The position numbers were made by a program, and so were the translations under genes. Positions 34,195-43,458 of a DNA stretch of 64,000 nucleotides are shown one piece after another. The DNA is from an uncultured Parabacteroides sp. (GTDB lineage Bacteria; Bacteroidota; Bacteroidia; Bacteroidales; Tannerellaceae), in the NCBI RefSeq assembly GCF_947855115.1, contig NZ_CANTZW010000013.1, positions 1 to 64,000 on the forward strand, given 5' to 3'. Below the pieces are notes generated by a model. The model saw only the letters and a list, made by a program, of their open reading frames with translations, did not search any database and was not told the DNA's origin. The first letter of the stretch is position 1. Each line of letters begins with the position of its first letter.

Positions 34195-35148
34195 ATGAAA
34201 ATGATTAAATGTTTGTCTGTCTTATTTGTCTCTTTTTTGTTTCTAATGACGGGATGTGCGCCTAAAGTCATTACGAATATCTCCAAAAGTTATCCGTCAA
34301 GCGTAACTGCGGATAAGGTTCGTTTGTATGAGGTGGGGGAGGCTGTTCCTGCCTCGGCAGAGAGGATCGGCGATGTTTCTGTAGTGGATAATGGTGTGTC
34401 TACTAAATGTAATTATGACCAGGTTGTTTGGTTGGCGAAACAAGAAACGGCAAAAGCGGGAGGTAACGCATTGGCCTTGACAGACCATCGGAAACCTTCA
34501 TTGTTAGGTAGTAGTTGTCATCAGATAGCTGGTAATATGCTTTTATTGTCGGATACGGCGGCGTTTCGGGCTGCTCCTTTATCGAATGCTTTGAATTTGG
34601 AGAATGAGGCTGGCGTGGAGAAGTCTCCATTTGAGCATAACACGATTTATGCGAATATAGGTTACGCTTTTGTGACTAGTAAATTTTATTTGCCACCGGG
34701 TGGGTCTGGCCATCCCAAAAACGGATTGGATTGGCAAGTCGGGTATGATTGGATATCAAGGAACGGTTTCGGTGCTGGCTTATTGTATTTGGGATATAAA
34801 TCGTCTTATACTTATTCGGGTATAAATATTAACGTGGGGCTTACTTATGTCGCTCCTCAATTTGTGATGAAACAAATCATAAACCGATGGATCGTAGAAG
34901 AGAAAATAGGTATAGGATATTTCAGTTACCGGGAATCTACAAAGGGGATAAGCGAGTCCTTATCCGGCGTGGGATATAATTTCTCATTGGGTGCGGAATA
35001 TCTTTTGTCTAAGCATGTGGGAGTGGGCTTGAATATCGGCTATGTAGGAAGCTCGTTACCGAAGCAAGAGAATATCTCTTACGAAAAAGGAGATCATGCC
35101 GGCGTATTTCGTTTAGCTTTTGATGCGGGTGTACGATTCCATTTTTAG
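34195..35148 (+). CDS. Outer-membrane lipoprotein with beta-barrel-like C-terminal half
   Basis: 317 residues with a clear lipobox (LMTGC, Cys about 20). The N-terminal part (about 25-120) has a small alpha/beta pattern (DKVRLYEVGEAVPASAERIG, AKQETAKAGGNALALTDHRK) like heavy-metal-binding or RcsF-like lipoprotein domains. The C-terminal part (about 145-317) alternates strands and ends FRLAFDAGVRFHF, as in outer-membrane barrels. Function unknown. It stands alone at the right border of the accessory region. Confidence 0.65.
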   Translation: MKMIKCLSVLFVSFLFLMTGCAPKVITNISKSYPSSVTADKVRLYEVGEAVPASAERIGDVSVVDNGVSTKCNYDQVVWLAKQETAKAGGNALALTDHRKPSLLGSSCHQIAGNMLLLSDTAAFRAAPLSNALNLENEAGVEKSPFEHNTIYANIGYAFVTSKFYLPPGGSGHPKNGLDWQVGYDWISRNGFGAGLLYLGYKSSYTYSGININVGLTYVAPQFVMKQIINRWIVEEKIGIGYFSYRESTKGISESLSGVGYNFSLGAEYLLSKHVGVGLNIGYVGSSLPKQENISYEKGDHAGVFRLAFDAGVRFHF

Positions 35149-35381
35149 TATGATGAACAGTTGATAACCGTTATTTCAGAAGCACCTGTATGTAAATGGT
35201 TCTCTCATCGTGAGAGATATTATATTCGGTATCCATTGATAGTAGATGGCGTGCCGAGGCCTTACGATATTTTGGCTATTTTTAATTTTTACCTTCTGAA
35301 CATTTAGGGATTCACTCTGTTCTAACAAAGCATTGGATATCCGGCATGTATATAGTAGTGAATTAATTAAACGTCAAGATT

Positions 35382-36086
35382 ATGAAGGTGAAAATAATAT
35401 ACGCGGCTTTGATCTCATTGCTTGCGGGAGGGGCGATGGCACAGGATTGTACGTTCTTCTTTCCGCAAACAGAGGGAACGGTATGGGTACGTAAAGGATA
35501 TGACGCAAAGGGAAACTTGCAATCCGTTATGAGTTACCAGGTGGATGAGGTAGAAACGCTTCCTTCCGGCCAAGAGGTGGAAGCGGATTACGTATACACC
35601 AATCCCTCCGGTACGATCGTGAACAAGGGGGATATCAAGGCATATTGCCAGAATGGAGAATTTTTCCTTGATTCGAGAGAGACGCTCTCTTACCCGGGAG
35701 TGGTGTCGGAAATGAATACAAACGTGGATATCACGGAGAATTTTATCAATTACCCGAATCCGTATGCGGCTGATTTCAATAAGAATAACGTGTATTTCGA
35801 TGAGGCCTCCGTGAAAATCTACGATAAGAAGAACCGAAAGAACCGCAAGGATATGGCTATCAAGGATCGTGAGTTCATTAAAACGGAGAGTATAACAACC
35901 CCTGCCGGTACGTTCGATTGCGCTAAGGTAAAATATAATGTCGCTACACGCTCCCCCAAATCAAAGGAGACGATCACAGGGTATGGCTATGAATGGTACA
36001 GCCCGAATGTAGGCCTAGTGCGTACGGAACAATATGATAAGAATAACGTATTGCAATCCTATACGGTATTGGAAGAATTAAAATAA
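35382..36086 (+). CDS. Exported TapB/DUF3108-like protein
   Basis: 234 residues with a signal peptide (MKVKIIYAALISLLAGGAMA, then QDC). The pattern GTVWVRKGYDAKGNLQSVMSY, TPAGTFDCAKVKYNVATRSP and YEWYSPNVGLVRTEQYD is that of secreted TapB/DUF3108-type beta proteins widespread in Bacteroidota. Biochemical role unknown. Followed by a terminator at 36132-36168. Confidence 0.65.
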   Translation: MKVKIIYAALISLLAGGAMAQDCTFFFPQTEGTVWVRKGYDAKGNLQSVMSYQVDEVETLPSGQEVEADYVYTNPSGTIVNKGDIKAYCQNGEFFLDSRETLSYPGVVSEMNTNVDITENFINYPNPYAADFNKNNVYFDEASVKIYDKKNRKNRKDMAIKDREFIKTESITTPAGTFDCAKVKYNVATRSPKSKETITGYGYEWYSPNVGLVRTEQYDKNNVLQSYTVLEELK

Positions 36087-36131
36087 AAAGGCGACTACAA
36101 TCTTATGATTTGTATTAACCGGTTTAAGTGG

Positions 36132-36168
36132 ATACGCTGTTGCTGAGAAGTGGCAGCGTATTTTTTTT
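36132..36168 (+). terminator. Terminator after the TapB-like gene
   Basis: ATACGCTG (36132-36139) pairs with CAGCGTAT (36154-36161), followed by a long T-run. Confidence 0.7.
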
Positions 36169-36243
36169 GTATAAGGAGCTTGCGTGTAATCTTTTTCGTT
36201 AACTTGCGCAAAAATCAAAAAATAGCGTTTGATAAAGATACTT

Positions 36244-37107
36244 ATGGATAAATCTAGGATAAATAAGCTGAAATCTTCTTTTGATGATATTGTACATTTT
36301 ATTAACAGAGAAGAGGACGGTGAACAAGTTGAGGTTTGGTTTGCACGTGAATTACAGAGTATTTTAGGATATGCTCGTTGGGAAAATTTCATGGTGGCGA
36401 TACATCGAGCTGTGGAATCCTGCAAGTCTCAGGGTATCAGTGTGGTTGATCATTTTCGTGAGGTCACGAAAATGATTGATATTGGTAAGGGTGGTAAGCG
36501 AGAGATTAATGATTTTATGCTGACGCGTTATGCGTGTTATTTAATTGCGCAAAATGGTGACCCTAAGAAAGAGGAGATTGCATTTGCGCAAAGTTATTTC
36601 GCGATTCAGACTCGTAAGATAGAATTGATTGAAGAGCGATTGAACTTGATATCTCGCCTAGAGACACGAGATCGTTTGCGTGCTTCGGAGAAGGAGCTAT
36701 CGCAAAATATATATGAGCGAGGAGTTGATGATAAAGGTTTTGGCCGTATTCGTTCAAAGGGTGATACTGCTTTGTTCGGCGGTTATACTACGGAAGATAT
36801 GAAACAGAGGTTGGGAGTAAAATCAACTCGGCCTTTAGCCGATTTTTTGCCCACTTTAACAATCGCGGCAAAAAATCTTGCCACAGAGATGACTAGTTAC
36901 AATGTGGGAAATAAAGACTTATATGGTGAGAAGTTGATAACCAGAGAGCATATTCAAAATAATACAAGTGTGAGGAATATGTTGGGGGAACGTGGTATTA
37001 AACCGGAAGAACTTCCTGTTGCGGAGGACGTAAAGAAGTTGGAACGACGGGTAGCTAGTGAGGAAAGAAAAATAGAGCAAAATACCTCGAAACTGCCAAG
37101 AATATAA
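36244..37107 (+). CDS. dinD: DNA-damage-inducible protein D-like (BRO-N domain)
   Basis: 287 residues from ATG 36244 (a TTG at 36229 is less likely). The N-terminal domain shows VWFARELQSILGYARWENF (about 32-50) and INDFMLTRYACYLIAQNGDP (about 86-105), typical of BRO-N/DinD proteins. The C-terminal part is helical and charged. DinD of E. coli is an SOS protein that inhibits RecA; the role here is inferred from family only, and no SOS box is recognisable. Confidence 0.82.
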   Translation: MDKSRINKLKSSFDDIVHFINREEDGEQVEVWFARELQSILGYARWENFMVAIHRAVESCKSQGISVVDHFREVTKMIDIGKGGKREINDFMLTRYACYLIAQNGDPKKEEIAFAQSYFAIQTRKIELIEERLNLISRLETRDRLRASEKELSQNIYERGVDDKGFGRIRSKGDTALFGGYTTEDMKQRLGVKSTRPLADFLPTLTIAAKNLATEMTSYNVGNKDLYGEKLITREHIQNNTSVRNMLGERGIKPEELPVAEDVKKLERRVASEERKIEQNTSKLPRI

Positions 37108-37119
37108 AAAGATCGGAAA

Positions 37120-37524
37120 ATGGAAAGAGAATATAAATCAAAAGTAGGATGGTGGTATCATTTATTGATTGTCATCGTGATAATTGGGTGTGTGGCGGCG
37201 TTTTTGCGTACCAATATATCGGCTATGGTGGGGATGATACTCGTGGCGCTGGGAGTGCTTCACGTTTTCTTCAATACATATTACCGGATAACGGAAGATG
37301 ATATGCTGGTGGCGCATTGTAGCGTTTTCCCGGAGAAGAAAATCGCTATTGCGGATATAGAGGCGCTGGAATCTACCGTGATGCCGGTGTCTAGCTACGC
37401 GCTTTCGTTAGACCGGTTGATCATTTGGAGCGACGGGAAACCTTGGATGCTCATCTCCCCGGTCAATCGGGGCGATTTTATCAAACAGTTGAGAAAGATT
37501 AATCCTAATATACAACTTAAATAG
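37120..37524 (+). CDS. PH-domain membrane protein
   Basis: 134 residues with two membrane segments (about 11-28 and 33-52), then a small bacterial PH-like domain (about 55-130; YRITEDDMLVAHCSVFPEKK, DIEALESTVMPVSSYALSLD, NRGDFIKQLRKINP). This is the bPH_6-type layout. Role unknown, perhaps membrane-associated. It ends 10 bases before lpdA and starts 12 bases after the dinD-like gene, so the three may be one transcript. Confidence 0.7.
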   Translation: MEREYKSKVGWWYHLLIVIVIIGCVAAFLRTNISAMVGMILVALGVLHVFFNTYYRITEDDMLVAHCSVFPEKKIAIADIEALESTVMPVSSYALSLDRLIIWSDGKPWMLISPVNRGDFIKQLRKINPNIQLK

Positions 37525-37534
37525 ATCTAATAGT

Positions 37535-38881
37535 ATGAAATACGATGTCGCTATAATCGGTGGAGGTCCGGCCGGTTATACTGCCGCGGAGAGAGCGGCG
37601 CAAGGTGGGCTTTCCACGATTCTTTTCGAGAAAAACGCGTTGGGTGGAGTTTGCTTGAATGAGGGATGCGTGCCGACAAAGACGCTTCTTTATTCCGCCA
37701 AGACGTACGATAATATCAAGCATGCTTCCAAGTATGCGGTAAAAGCGGAGAATCCTTCTTTCGATCTCCCTAAAATCATCGCCCGTAAGAATAAGGTGGT
37801 GAAAAAACTAACAGCCGGCATCCGCATGAAAATGACGGAGCATGGCGTGGTGATGGTTACGACGGAGGCTTGTATACAAGGTCGTGCGGCCGATGGGACG
37901 ATTACGATCGCTGCCGGAGAAGAGCGATATGAAGCCGCCAACCTTCTGGTTTGTACGGGATCGGAAACGGTAATTCCCCCTATACCCGGATTAACGGAGA
38001 CGGAGTACTGGACTAGCCGGGAGGCGTTGCAGTCGAAAGAGCTTCCGGCTTCTTTGGTGATAATCGGCGGGGGCGTGATTGGTATGGAGTTCGCTTCTTT
38101 CTTCAATAGCTTGGGGGTAGAGGTGCATGTGGTAGAGATGTTAGATAAGATATTAGGCCCGATGGATCGCGAGTTGTCTGAAATGTTGCAGGCTGAATAT
38201 GCGAAGCGAGGTATCAAGTTCTATTTGAGCCATAAAGTGACCGGGGTACATGGCACCGAGGTTTCTGTAGAGAAAGACGGGGAGACATTTGCGTTACATG
38301 GCGATAAGGTTCTTTTGAGTGTCGGGCGTCGGCCGGTTACGAAAGGTTTTGGCTTGGAGACGCTGGCCTTAGAGCCTTTCCGTAATGGGGTGAAAGTAAA
38401 TGAGTATATGCAAACTTCCCTTCCGAATGTATACGCTTGCGGCGATATTACCGCTTTCTCCCTATTAGCGCATACGGCGGTTGGCGAGGCAGAGGTAGCC
38501 GTGGATCATCTCTTGGGTAAATCGCGTGCGATGAGTTATAAGGCTATTCCGGGAGTCGTTTATACGAATCCGGAGATCGCCGGTGTCGGGAAGACAGAGG
38601 AGGAGTTGCGGGCAGAAGGTGTTCCGTATACGGTGAGAAAGATACCGATGGCGTTCTCTGGGCGTTTTGTTGCGGAGAATGAGATGGGCAATGGAGTTTG
38701 TAAGCTGATCCTGTCGGAGGATGAGACGTTGATCGGAGCTCATATGTTGGGTAATCCGGCCTCGGAGCTGATCGTGATCGCCGGCATCGCGATAGAGAAG
38801 GGCATGAAAGTGGATGAGTTAAAGTCGTTTGTGTTCCCGCACCCTACGGTCGGAGAGATTATTAAGGAAGCGCTTTATTGA
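37535..38881 (+). CDS. lpdA: Dihydrolipoyl dehydrogenase
   Basis: 448 residues with all expected motifs: FAD fold VAIIGGGPAGYTAAERAAQG (about 4-23), redox pair GGVCLNEGCVPTK (Cys about 36 and 41), NAD fold VIIGGGVIGMEFASF (about 174), VYACGDITAF (about 300) and the catalytic HPTVGE near the C-terminus (about 438). It re-oxidises dihydrolipoamide in 2-oxoacid dehydrogenase or glycine-cleavage complexes, giving NADH. The other subunits are not in this window. Confidence 0.94.
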   Translation: MKYDVAIIGGGPAGYTAAERAAQGGLSTILFEKNALGGVCLNEGCVPTKTLLYSAKTYDNIKHASKYAVKAENPSFDLPKIIARKNKVVKKLTAGIRMKMTEHGVVMVTTEACIQGRAADGTITIAAGEERYEAANLLVCTGSETVIPPIPGLTETEYWTSREALQSKELPASLVIIGGGVIGMEFASFFNSLGVEVHVVEMLDKILGPMDRELSEMLQAEYAKRGIKFYLSHKVTGVHGTEVSVEKDGETFALHGDKVLLSVGRRPVTKGFGLETLALEPFRNGVKVNEYMQTSLPNVYACGDITAFSLLAHTAVGEAEVAVDHLLGKSRAMSYKAIPGVVYTNPEIAGVGKTEEELRAEGVPYTVRKIPMAFSGRFVAENEMGNGVCKLILSEDETLIGAHMLGNPASELIVIAGIAIEKGMKVDELKSFVFPHPTVGEIIKEALY

Positions 38882-38891
38882 AATAATTATG

Positions 38892-38899
38892 TACCTTTG
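38892..38899 (+). promoter_or_regulatory. -7 box upstream of the DUF4271/hemD/rnpA cluster
   Basis: TACCTTTG matches the Bacteroidota -7 element. It is followed by a hairpin TGTGCCG / CGGCACA (38898-38918) whose right arm ends at the start codon at 38918. A second TACCTTTG at 39548-39555 inside the DUF4271 gene may give an internal start for hemD and rnpA. Confidence 0.5.
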
Positions 38900-38917
38900 T
38901 GCCGATAATAGCGGCAC

Positions 38918-39643
38918 ATGGGTACATTTGAAGGATATGTAGGGATTCGTTTGTGGGACGGGCAATTGGTAGACGATGTGGTCTTTAGCCTTTTGTTCGT
39001 CTTATTTGTGTGCTTTGCGCTGGTGTTTCGTACCAATTACCGTTTGTTCTTGAAAATGATGCGTGATGTGGTATATGTGAAAGAACGTCAAAATTTATTT
39101 GAGGTAACGAGGGGTAGCGAGGGGTTTTTCCGGAATTTCATGACGTTTCAGGCCCTGTTCCTTTGCAGTGTTTGTCTTTTCGCTATCGCTAGGGCATACG
39201 GGCATTTCGACCATTTGCAAGAAAATATGGTGTTGATATCTATCGGGCTGATAATGATGGTATTGATGCTGTTTTACTGGTGTAAGCGCTGTTTTTATTA
39301 TTTATTTGGCATAGTCTTCACGGAGACCCCGAAATACAAGTTCTGGAAGACTAATTATAACGCTATTATAGGGGCGTGGGGGATCTGTTTATATGTTCCG
39401 GCGCTCTGGCTGGTATTTGTGGGGACCCGTATGCAGATTCCTGTTTTATTGTTTGTGTTTTTCTATATTCTGTGTCGTTTTGTGATAATTTATAAGACAA
39501 TACGGATATTTCACAGGAAAAATAGTAGTTTTTTATATATTAGTTTGTACCTTTGCGGCCAAGAAATATTGCCTTTAATTCTTCTATATGAAGGTATTAT
39601 TTATTTGTATAACTTTATCGAGTCAAGTACTCTATGGCATTGA
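38918..39643 (+). CDS. DUF4271 membrane protein
   Basis: 241 residues with about seven hydrophobic segments (for example VVFSLLFVLFVCFALVF, LISIGLIMMVLMLFYW, IPVLLFVFFYILCRFVIIY), the layout of DUF4271 proteins that in Bacteroidota regularly stand before hemD. Molecular function unknown. Its end overlaps the hemD start by 10 bases. Confidence 0.8.
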   Translation: MGTFEGYVGIRLWDGQLVDDVVFSLLFVLFVCFALVFRTNYRLFLKMMRDVVYVKERQNLFEVTRGSEGFFRNFMTFQALFLCSVCLFAIARAYGHFDHLQENMVLISIGLIMMVLMLFYWCKRCFYYLFGIVFTETPKYKFWKTNYNAIIGAWGICLYVPALWLVFVGTRMQIPVLLFVFFYILCRFVIIYKTIRIFHRKNSSFLYISLYLCGQEILPLILLYEGIIYLYNFIESSTLWH

Positions 39644-40395
39644 ATATTAAAAAATTATTGGTATCACAACCGAAGCCTGCATCGGAGAAATCACCATATT
39701 TCGATATTGCAGAAAAGTACGGCGTAGAGATAGATTTTCGCCCGTTCATCAAGGTTGAACCTTTATCCTCCAAGGAATTCAGGCAGCAACGGATCTCGAT
39801 TCTAGACCATACCGCCGTTATCTTCACGGCTCGTACGGCTATTGATCATTTCTTCCATTTGTGCGAGGAATTACGTGTGGCTATTCCGGAAACGATGAAG
39901 TATTTCTGTATGACAGAGGCGATCGCTGTTTATCTTCAGAAGTATATCGTTTATAGGAAACGTAAGATTTTTTATGGTCAGACCGGTAAGGCAGATGATT
40001 TGGTAGCTGTAATCGCCAAGCATGCGAAGGAGAAATACTTGGTGCCTGTTTCCGATGTGCATAAAGATGATTTATTCGCTTTGCTAGACGCGAAGAAAAT
40101 CAATTATACGAAGGCTGTGATGTTCCGCACGGTGAGCAACGATTTCGCTAAGGACGAGAAATTCGATTATGATATGCTGGTTTTCTTCAGTCCGTCGGGT
40201 ATTTCTTCCTTGTTGAAGAATTTCCCGGATTTCAAGCAAGACGATATAAAGATCGGCTGTTTTGGCCCTACTACGGCGAAGGCTGTTAAAGATGCGGGTC
40301 TGCGCTTGGATGTCGAGGCCCCCACGGTGGAAGCCCCTTCTATGACTGCTGCTTTGGATTTATATCTAAAAAAACAGCAAGACAGTAAGAAATAA
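39634..40395 (+). CDS. hemD: Uroporphyrinogen-III synthase-like protein
   Basis: 253 residues in two alpha/beta lobes. Family-like elements are TAVIFTARTAIDHFFHLCEE (about 49-68), YDMLVFFSPSGISSLLKNFP (about 178-197) and KIGCFGPTTAKAVKDAGLRL (about 207-226). The enzyme closes hydroxymethylbilane to uroporphyrinogen III. In Bacteroidales that lack most heme-synthesis genes, such HemD homologues may serve siroheme/B12-type routes or another role. Ends on the A of the rnpA start (overlap 1 base). Confidence 0.8.
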   Translation: MALNIKKLLVSQPKPASEKSPYFDIAEKYGVEIDFRPFIKVEPLSSKEFRQQRISILDHTAVIFTARTAIDHFFHLCEELRVAIPETMKYFCMTEAIAVYLQKYIVYRKRKIFYGQTGKADDLVAVIAKHAKEKYLVPVSDVHKDDLFALLDAKKINYTKAVMFRTVSNDFAKDEKFDYDMLVFFSPSGISSLLKNFPDFKQDDIKIGCFGPTTAKAVKDAGLRLDVEAPTVEAPSMTAALDLYLKKQQDSKK

Positions 40396-40784
40396 TGACA
40401 GTAAAAAGGTATACCCTTTCAAAAGAAGAACGCCTGTCGTGGAAACGTCACATCGATCTCTTATTTGAGAAGGGACAGTCGTTTGTGGCGTTTCCGCTAC
40501 GGGTAGTTTATTTATCGATGGAAGAAGAGATGCCCGCTCGGGTCTCCTTTTTAGTGAGTGTACCTAAGAAAAAATTTAAGAGAGCCGTGAAACGTAACTT
40601 GATCAAGCGTCAGGTACGCGAGGCTTACCGGGTTCGTAAATATGATTTATTAGAACCGCTGGAGATGAAGGATAAGCGCATGTTGGTCGCTTTCCTGTAT
40701 CTTGATAAGGAAATCCATCCGTATGCTACGATGGAGAAGGCGATGAGGAAAGCGATCCATATCCTTCGGGATAAAGAAGGATGA
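40395..40784 (+). CDS. rnpA: Ribonuclease P protein component
   Basis: 129 residues. The RNR motif [20 protein letters not shown] (about 57-76) and an early PLRVVYL strand identify the protein cofactor of RNase P, which binds the catalytic RNA and pre-tRNA leader. Starts at the last base of hemD and overlaps yidD by 4 bases (ATGA), so it is translationally coupled. Confidence 0.93.
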   Translation: MTVKRYTLSKEERLSWKRHIDLLFEKGQSFVAFPLRVVYLSMEEEMPARVSFLVSVPKKKFKRAVKRNLIKRQVREAYRVRKYDLLEPLEMKDKRMLVAFLYLDKEIHPYATMEKAMRKAIHILRDKEG

Positions 40785-41002
40785 GACATTTTTTTACTAC
40801 ATTACTTTTATTGCCGGTTTATTTCTATAAATATTGTATCTCTCCCATGACACCGGCTTCGTGCAGGTATACACCTACTTGTTCTGAATATGCGGTACAG
40901 GCCTTGAAAAAGTATGGGCCCGTGAAAGGATTGTATCTTGCGGTTAAACGGATACTTCGTTGCCATCCTTGGGGGGGGAGCGGGTATGATCCGGTTCCGT
41001 AA
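40781..41002 (+). CDS. yidD: Membrane protein insertion efficiency factor
   Basis: 73 residues with the defining pattern [20 protein letters not shown] (three conserved Cys with the one in [14 protein letters not shown]) after an N-terminal hydrophobic/amphipathic segment ([11 protein letters not shown]). YidD helps YidC insert inner-membrane proteins. The rnpA-yidD order is conserved widely; rpmH and yidC are not adjacent here. Confidence 0.95.
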   Translation: MRHFFTTLLLLPVYFYKYCISPMTPASCRYTPTCSEYAVQALKKYGPVKGLYLAVKRILRCHPWGGSGYDPVP

Positions 41003-41054
41003 AATTGGGCTTTCAGGAAAGTTTATTTTTGTCTCTCTATCTGATTTAGGAAAA

Positions 41055-41732
41055 ATGCGTTACTATGATATACATACACATTATAGACAGGAAGCGCCGA
41101 GTGTGGTAGCGATCGTTAATATGATTCTCGGGGAGGAGAGGCCGGGGATCGGGTATGGCGAGATGTTTGAAGCAAGTACACTATACTCCGTAGGTATTCA
41201 CCCTTGGTATATCCATACGGAGGCGATAGAGGAACAGTTAGTTTCGCTTCGAGACTTGGCGGGTAGGGAGGAGATTCTTATGATTGGCGAAGCCGGGTTG
41301 GATAAGCAGGTGGTTACGCCATTGGCTATTCAAGAAGCTGTGTTTGAGGCGCAGATCTGTCTGTCGGAAGCTTTGCGTAAGCCATTGGTGATCCATTGTG
41401 TCAAGGCTTGGGATGAACTGTTGTCTGTGCGGAAACGCTTGCGGCCCGCTATGCCGTGGATCGTTCATGGTTTCCGTAAGAAAGGCGACTTGGCTAAGCA
41501 GTTGCTCCGACAAGGATTCTATCTATCATTTGGCGTATCGTTCCAGGAGTCAGCCTTGCGGGAGGCTTGGCCGGATCGCTTGTTGCTGGAGACTGATAAG
41601 TCGGACTGCTCCATCTGGGAAATATATGAACGTGCCGCCGAAGCCCTGAGCCTTCCTCTTGACGAGGTAGGCCGACAGGTGGAGCGAAACTTCAGGGTTA
41701 TTTTTAACACAAATGCGTGTGTATTCATATAA
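41055..41732 (+). CDS. TatD-family metal-dependent hydrolase
   Basis: 225 residues from ATG 41055 (MRYYDIHTHYR); the open frame begins earlier at 40938 inside yidD but has no sensible product there. Metal-binding positions are visible: DIHTH (about 5-9), GEAGLD (about 79), VIHCVKAWDE (about 114), IVHGFRKKG (about 137) and LLLETDKSD (about 177-185). This TIM-barrel family acts as 3'-5' DNase or related hydrolase. It is shorter than canonical TatD (about 260). Confidence 0.85.
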   Translation: MRYYDIHTHYRQEAPSVVAIVNMILGEERPGIGYGEMFEASTLYSVGIHPWYIHTEAIEEQLVSLRDLAGREEILMIGEAGLDKQVVTPLAIQEAVFEAQICLSEALRKPLVIHCVKAWDELLSVRKRLRPAMPWIVHGFRKKGDLAKQLLRQGFYLSFGVSFQESALREAWPDRLLLETDKSDCSIWEIYERAAEALSLPLDEVGRQVERNFRVIFNTNACVFI

Positions 41733-41737
41733 AGTCG

Positions 41738-41745
41738 TATCTTTG
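41738..41745 (+). promoter_or_regulatory. -7 box of the tyrS promoter
   Basis: TATCTTTG, a match to TAnnTTTG, lies 37 bases before the tyrS start at 41782. Confidence 0.6.
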
Positions 41746-41781
41746 CCCGTACTAAATATATAATAATGAATAATTAATACG

Positions 41782-43074
41782 ATGAATTTTGTAGAAGAAT
41801 TAAGATGGAGGGGCATGATCGCTGATATGATGCCCGGAACGGAAGAGCAATTGCAGAAAGAGTTGACATCGGCCTATGTGGGAATCGATCCGACTGCGGA
41901 CTCTTTGCATATCGGACACTTGGTAAGTGTGATGATGTTGAAGCATTTCCAACGTGCCGGTCATCGTCCTATCGCTTTAGTAGGTGGTGCTACCGGTATG
42001 ATTGGTGACCCGTCTATGAAGTCTGCCGAGCGTAATTTGCTGGACGAGGCTACTCTCCGTCACAATCAGGATTGCATCAAGAAGCAATTGTCTAAGTTCC
42101 TTGATTTTGACTCCGACGCTCCTAATGCCGCTAAGTTGGTAAACAACTATGACTGGATGAAGGGTTATTCTTTCTTGAATTTTATCCGTGATATCGGTAA
42201 GCATATTACCGTGAACTACATGATGGCTAAGGATTCGGTGAAGAAACGTTTGAGCCGCGAATCGAGTGTAGGTATGTCTTTCACTGAGTTTTCTTACCAA
42301 TTACTGCAAGGCTACGATTATTTATATTTGTATGAGCATGAAGGTTGCCGCCTGCAGATGGGTGGTACCGACCAATGGGGTAATATCACGACTGGAACGG
42401 AATTGATCCGTCGCACGTTGGGAGGAGAGGCGTATGCCTTGACTTGCCCGTTGATCACAAAAGCCGACGGTGGTAAGTTCGGCAAGACCGAGTCTGGCAA
42501 TATCTGGCTGGACCGTCGTTATACTTCCCCATATAAATTCTATCAATTCTGGTTGAACGTAAGCGACGCTGATGCCGCTAAATATATCAAGATCTTCACG
42601 GCTTTGAGCCAAGAAGAGATCGCTGCTCTAGAAGCAGAGCAAGAAGCCGCTCCTCATTTGCGTCCGTTGCAGAAACGCTTGGCGAAAGAGGTGACTGTTA
42701 TGGTTCACTCTTTGGAGGATTACGAGGCTGCGGTCGAGGCTTCCAATATCTTGTTTGGCAATTCTACTCACGAAGCTTTGTTGAAATTGGACGAGGACAC
42801 ATTATTAGCCGTATTCGAGGGTGTTCCTCATTTCGAGATTTCCCGTGATGAATTGTCTGCTGGAATCAAAGCTATTGATTTGTGTACCGAAAAAGCCGCT
42901 ATCTTCCCTTCAAAAGGCGAGATGCGTAAATTGGTACAGAGTGGTGGCGTAAGCTTTAACAAAGAGAAATTAGTGGAGGTTGATACCGTAATTAACTGTT
43001 CTTCACTGCTTGACGATAAATATTTATTGGTTCAAAGAGGTAAGAAAAACTATTATTTATTGATCGCTAAGTAA
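41782..43074 (+). CDS. tyrS: Tyrosyl-tRNA synthetase
   Basis: 430 residues. Class I signatures: HIGH-type [20 protein letters not shown] (about 37-56) and KMSKS-type [13 protein letters not shown] (about 231-243). The tyrosine-binding [20 protein letters not shown] then TDQWGNI and a C-terminal S4 RNA-binding domain (about 360-430; [20 protein letters not shown]) are complete. It charges tRNA-Tyr. It precedes tRNA-Gln. Confidence 0.96.
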   Translation: MNFVEELRWRGMIADMMPGTEEQLQKELTSAYVGIDPTADSLHIGHLVSVMMLKHFQRAGHRPIALVGGATGMIGDPSMKSAERNLLDEATLRHNQDCIKKQLSKFLDFDSDAPNAAKLVNNYDWMKGYSFLNFIRDIGKHITVNYMMAKDSVKKRLSRESSVGMSFTEFSYQLLQGYDYLYLYEHEGCRLQMGGTDQWGNITTGTELIRRTLGGEAYALTCPLITKADGGKFGKTESGNIWLDRRYTSPYKFYQFWLNVSDADAAKYIKIFTALSQEEIAALEAEQEAAPHLRPLQKRLAKEVTVMVHSLEDYEAAVEASNILFGNSTHEALLKLDEDTLLAVFEGVPHFEISRDELSAGIKAIDLCTEKAAIFPSKGEMRKLVQSGGVSFNKEKLVEVDTVINCSSLLDDKYLLVQRGKKNYYLLIAK

Positions 43075-43089
43075 AAAATAGTGAAAAAA

Positions 43090-43120
43090 TTTGCAAGGTA
43101 AGATTTTATTCTTACCTTTG
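43090..43120 (+). promoter_or_regulatory. Consensus promoter of tRNA-Gln
   Basis: TTTG at 43090-43093 (-33 box) and TACCTTTG at 43113-43120 (-7 box) with a 19-base spacer fit the Bacteroidota sigma-ABfr promoter. The promoter also sits within an inverted repeat, GCAAGGTAAGA / TCTTACCTTTGC with one bulged base, that might end the tyrS transcript. Confidence 0.75.
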
Positions 43121-43145
43121 CATCGCTTTAGTAAAGCAATCGGAT

Positions 43146-43216
43146 TGTCTCATGGTGTAATGGTAGCACTACAGTTTTTGGTTCTGTCTGTCGAGGTTCG
43201 AATCCTCGTGAGACAA
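43146..43216 (+). tRNA. tRNA-Gln (anticodon TTG)
   Basis: A 71-base cloverleaf: acceptor TGTCTCA (43146-43152) pairs with TGAGACA (43209-43215), discriminator A; D-arm GTG..TAATGGTAG..CAC; anticodon arm ACAGT-TTTTGGT-TCTGT with anticodon TTG (Gln, CAA codons); T-arm GAGG-TTCGAAT-CCTC. The CCA end is not encoded. Confidence 0.95.
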
Positions 43217-43458
43217 CTCAACAATCCAAAGAGAGAGATGTCAATTTTGGCATCTCTTTTTTTATTTACTTCTTTGCCTTTGCGTTTTTTACAATATTTT
43301 TTGTGGGATAATTGCGTACGGAAATATATAACCATGCGATTGGAACCTCAAGATTCCATATATATTCGAGATTGATTATGTGAGAGTTTATAAGAAGTTG
43401 GGTGTAATGTGATGTTTTTTTATTTACTTTTGCGGTACATAACATTCTGTACTATATA

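Noticed and set aside
40938..41054. Upstream extension of the TatD-like gene overlapping yidD
   Set aside because: The extension is yidD in another frame; the Met at 41055 begins the conserved metal-binding DIHTH strand.
43091..43375. 94-codon open frame across tRNA-Gln
   Set aside because: It covers the tRNA and its promoter and has no protein-like features.
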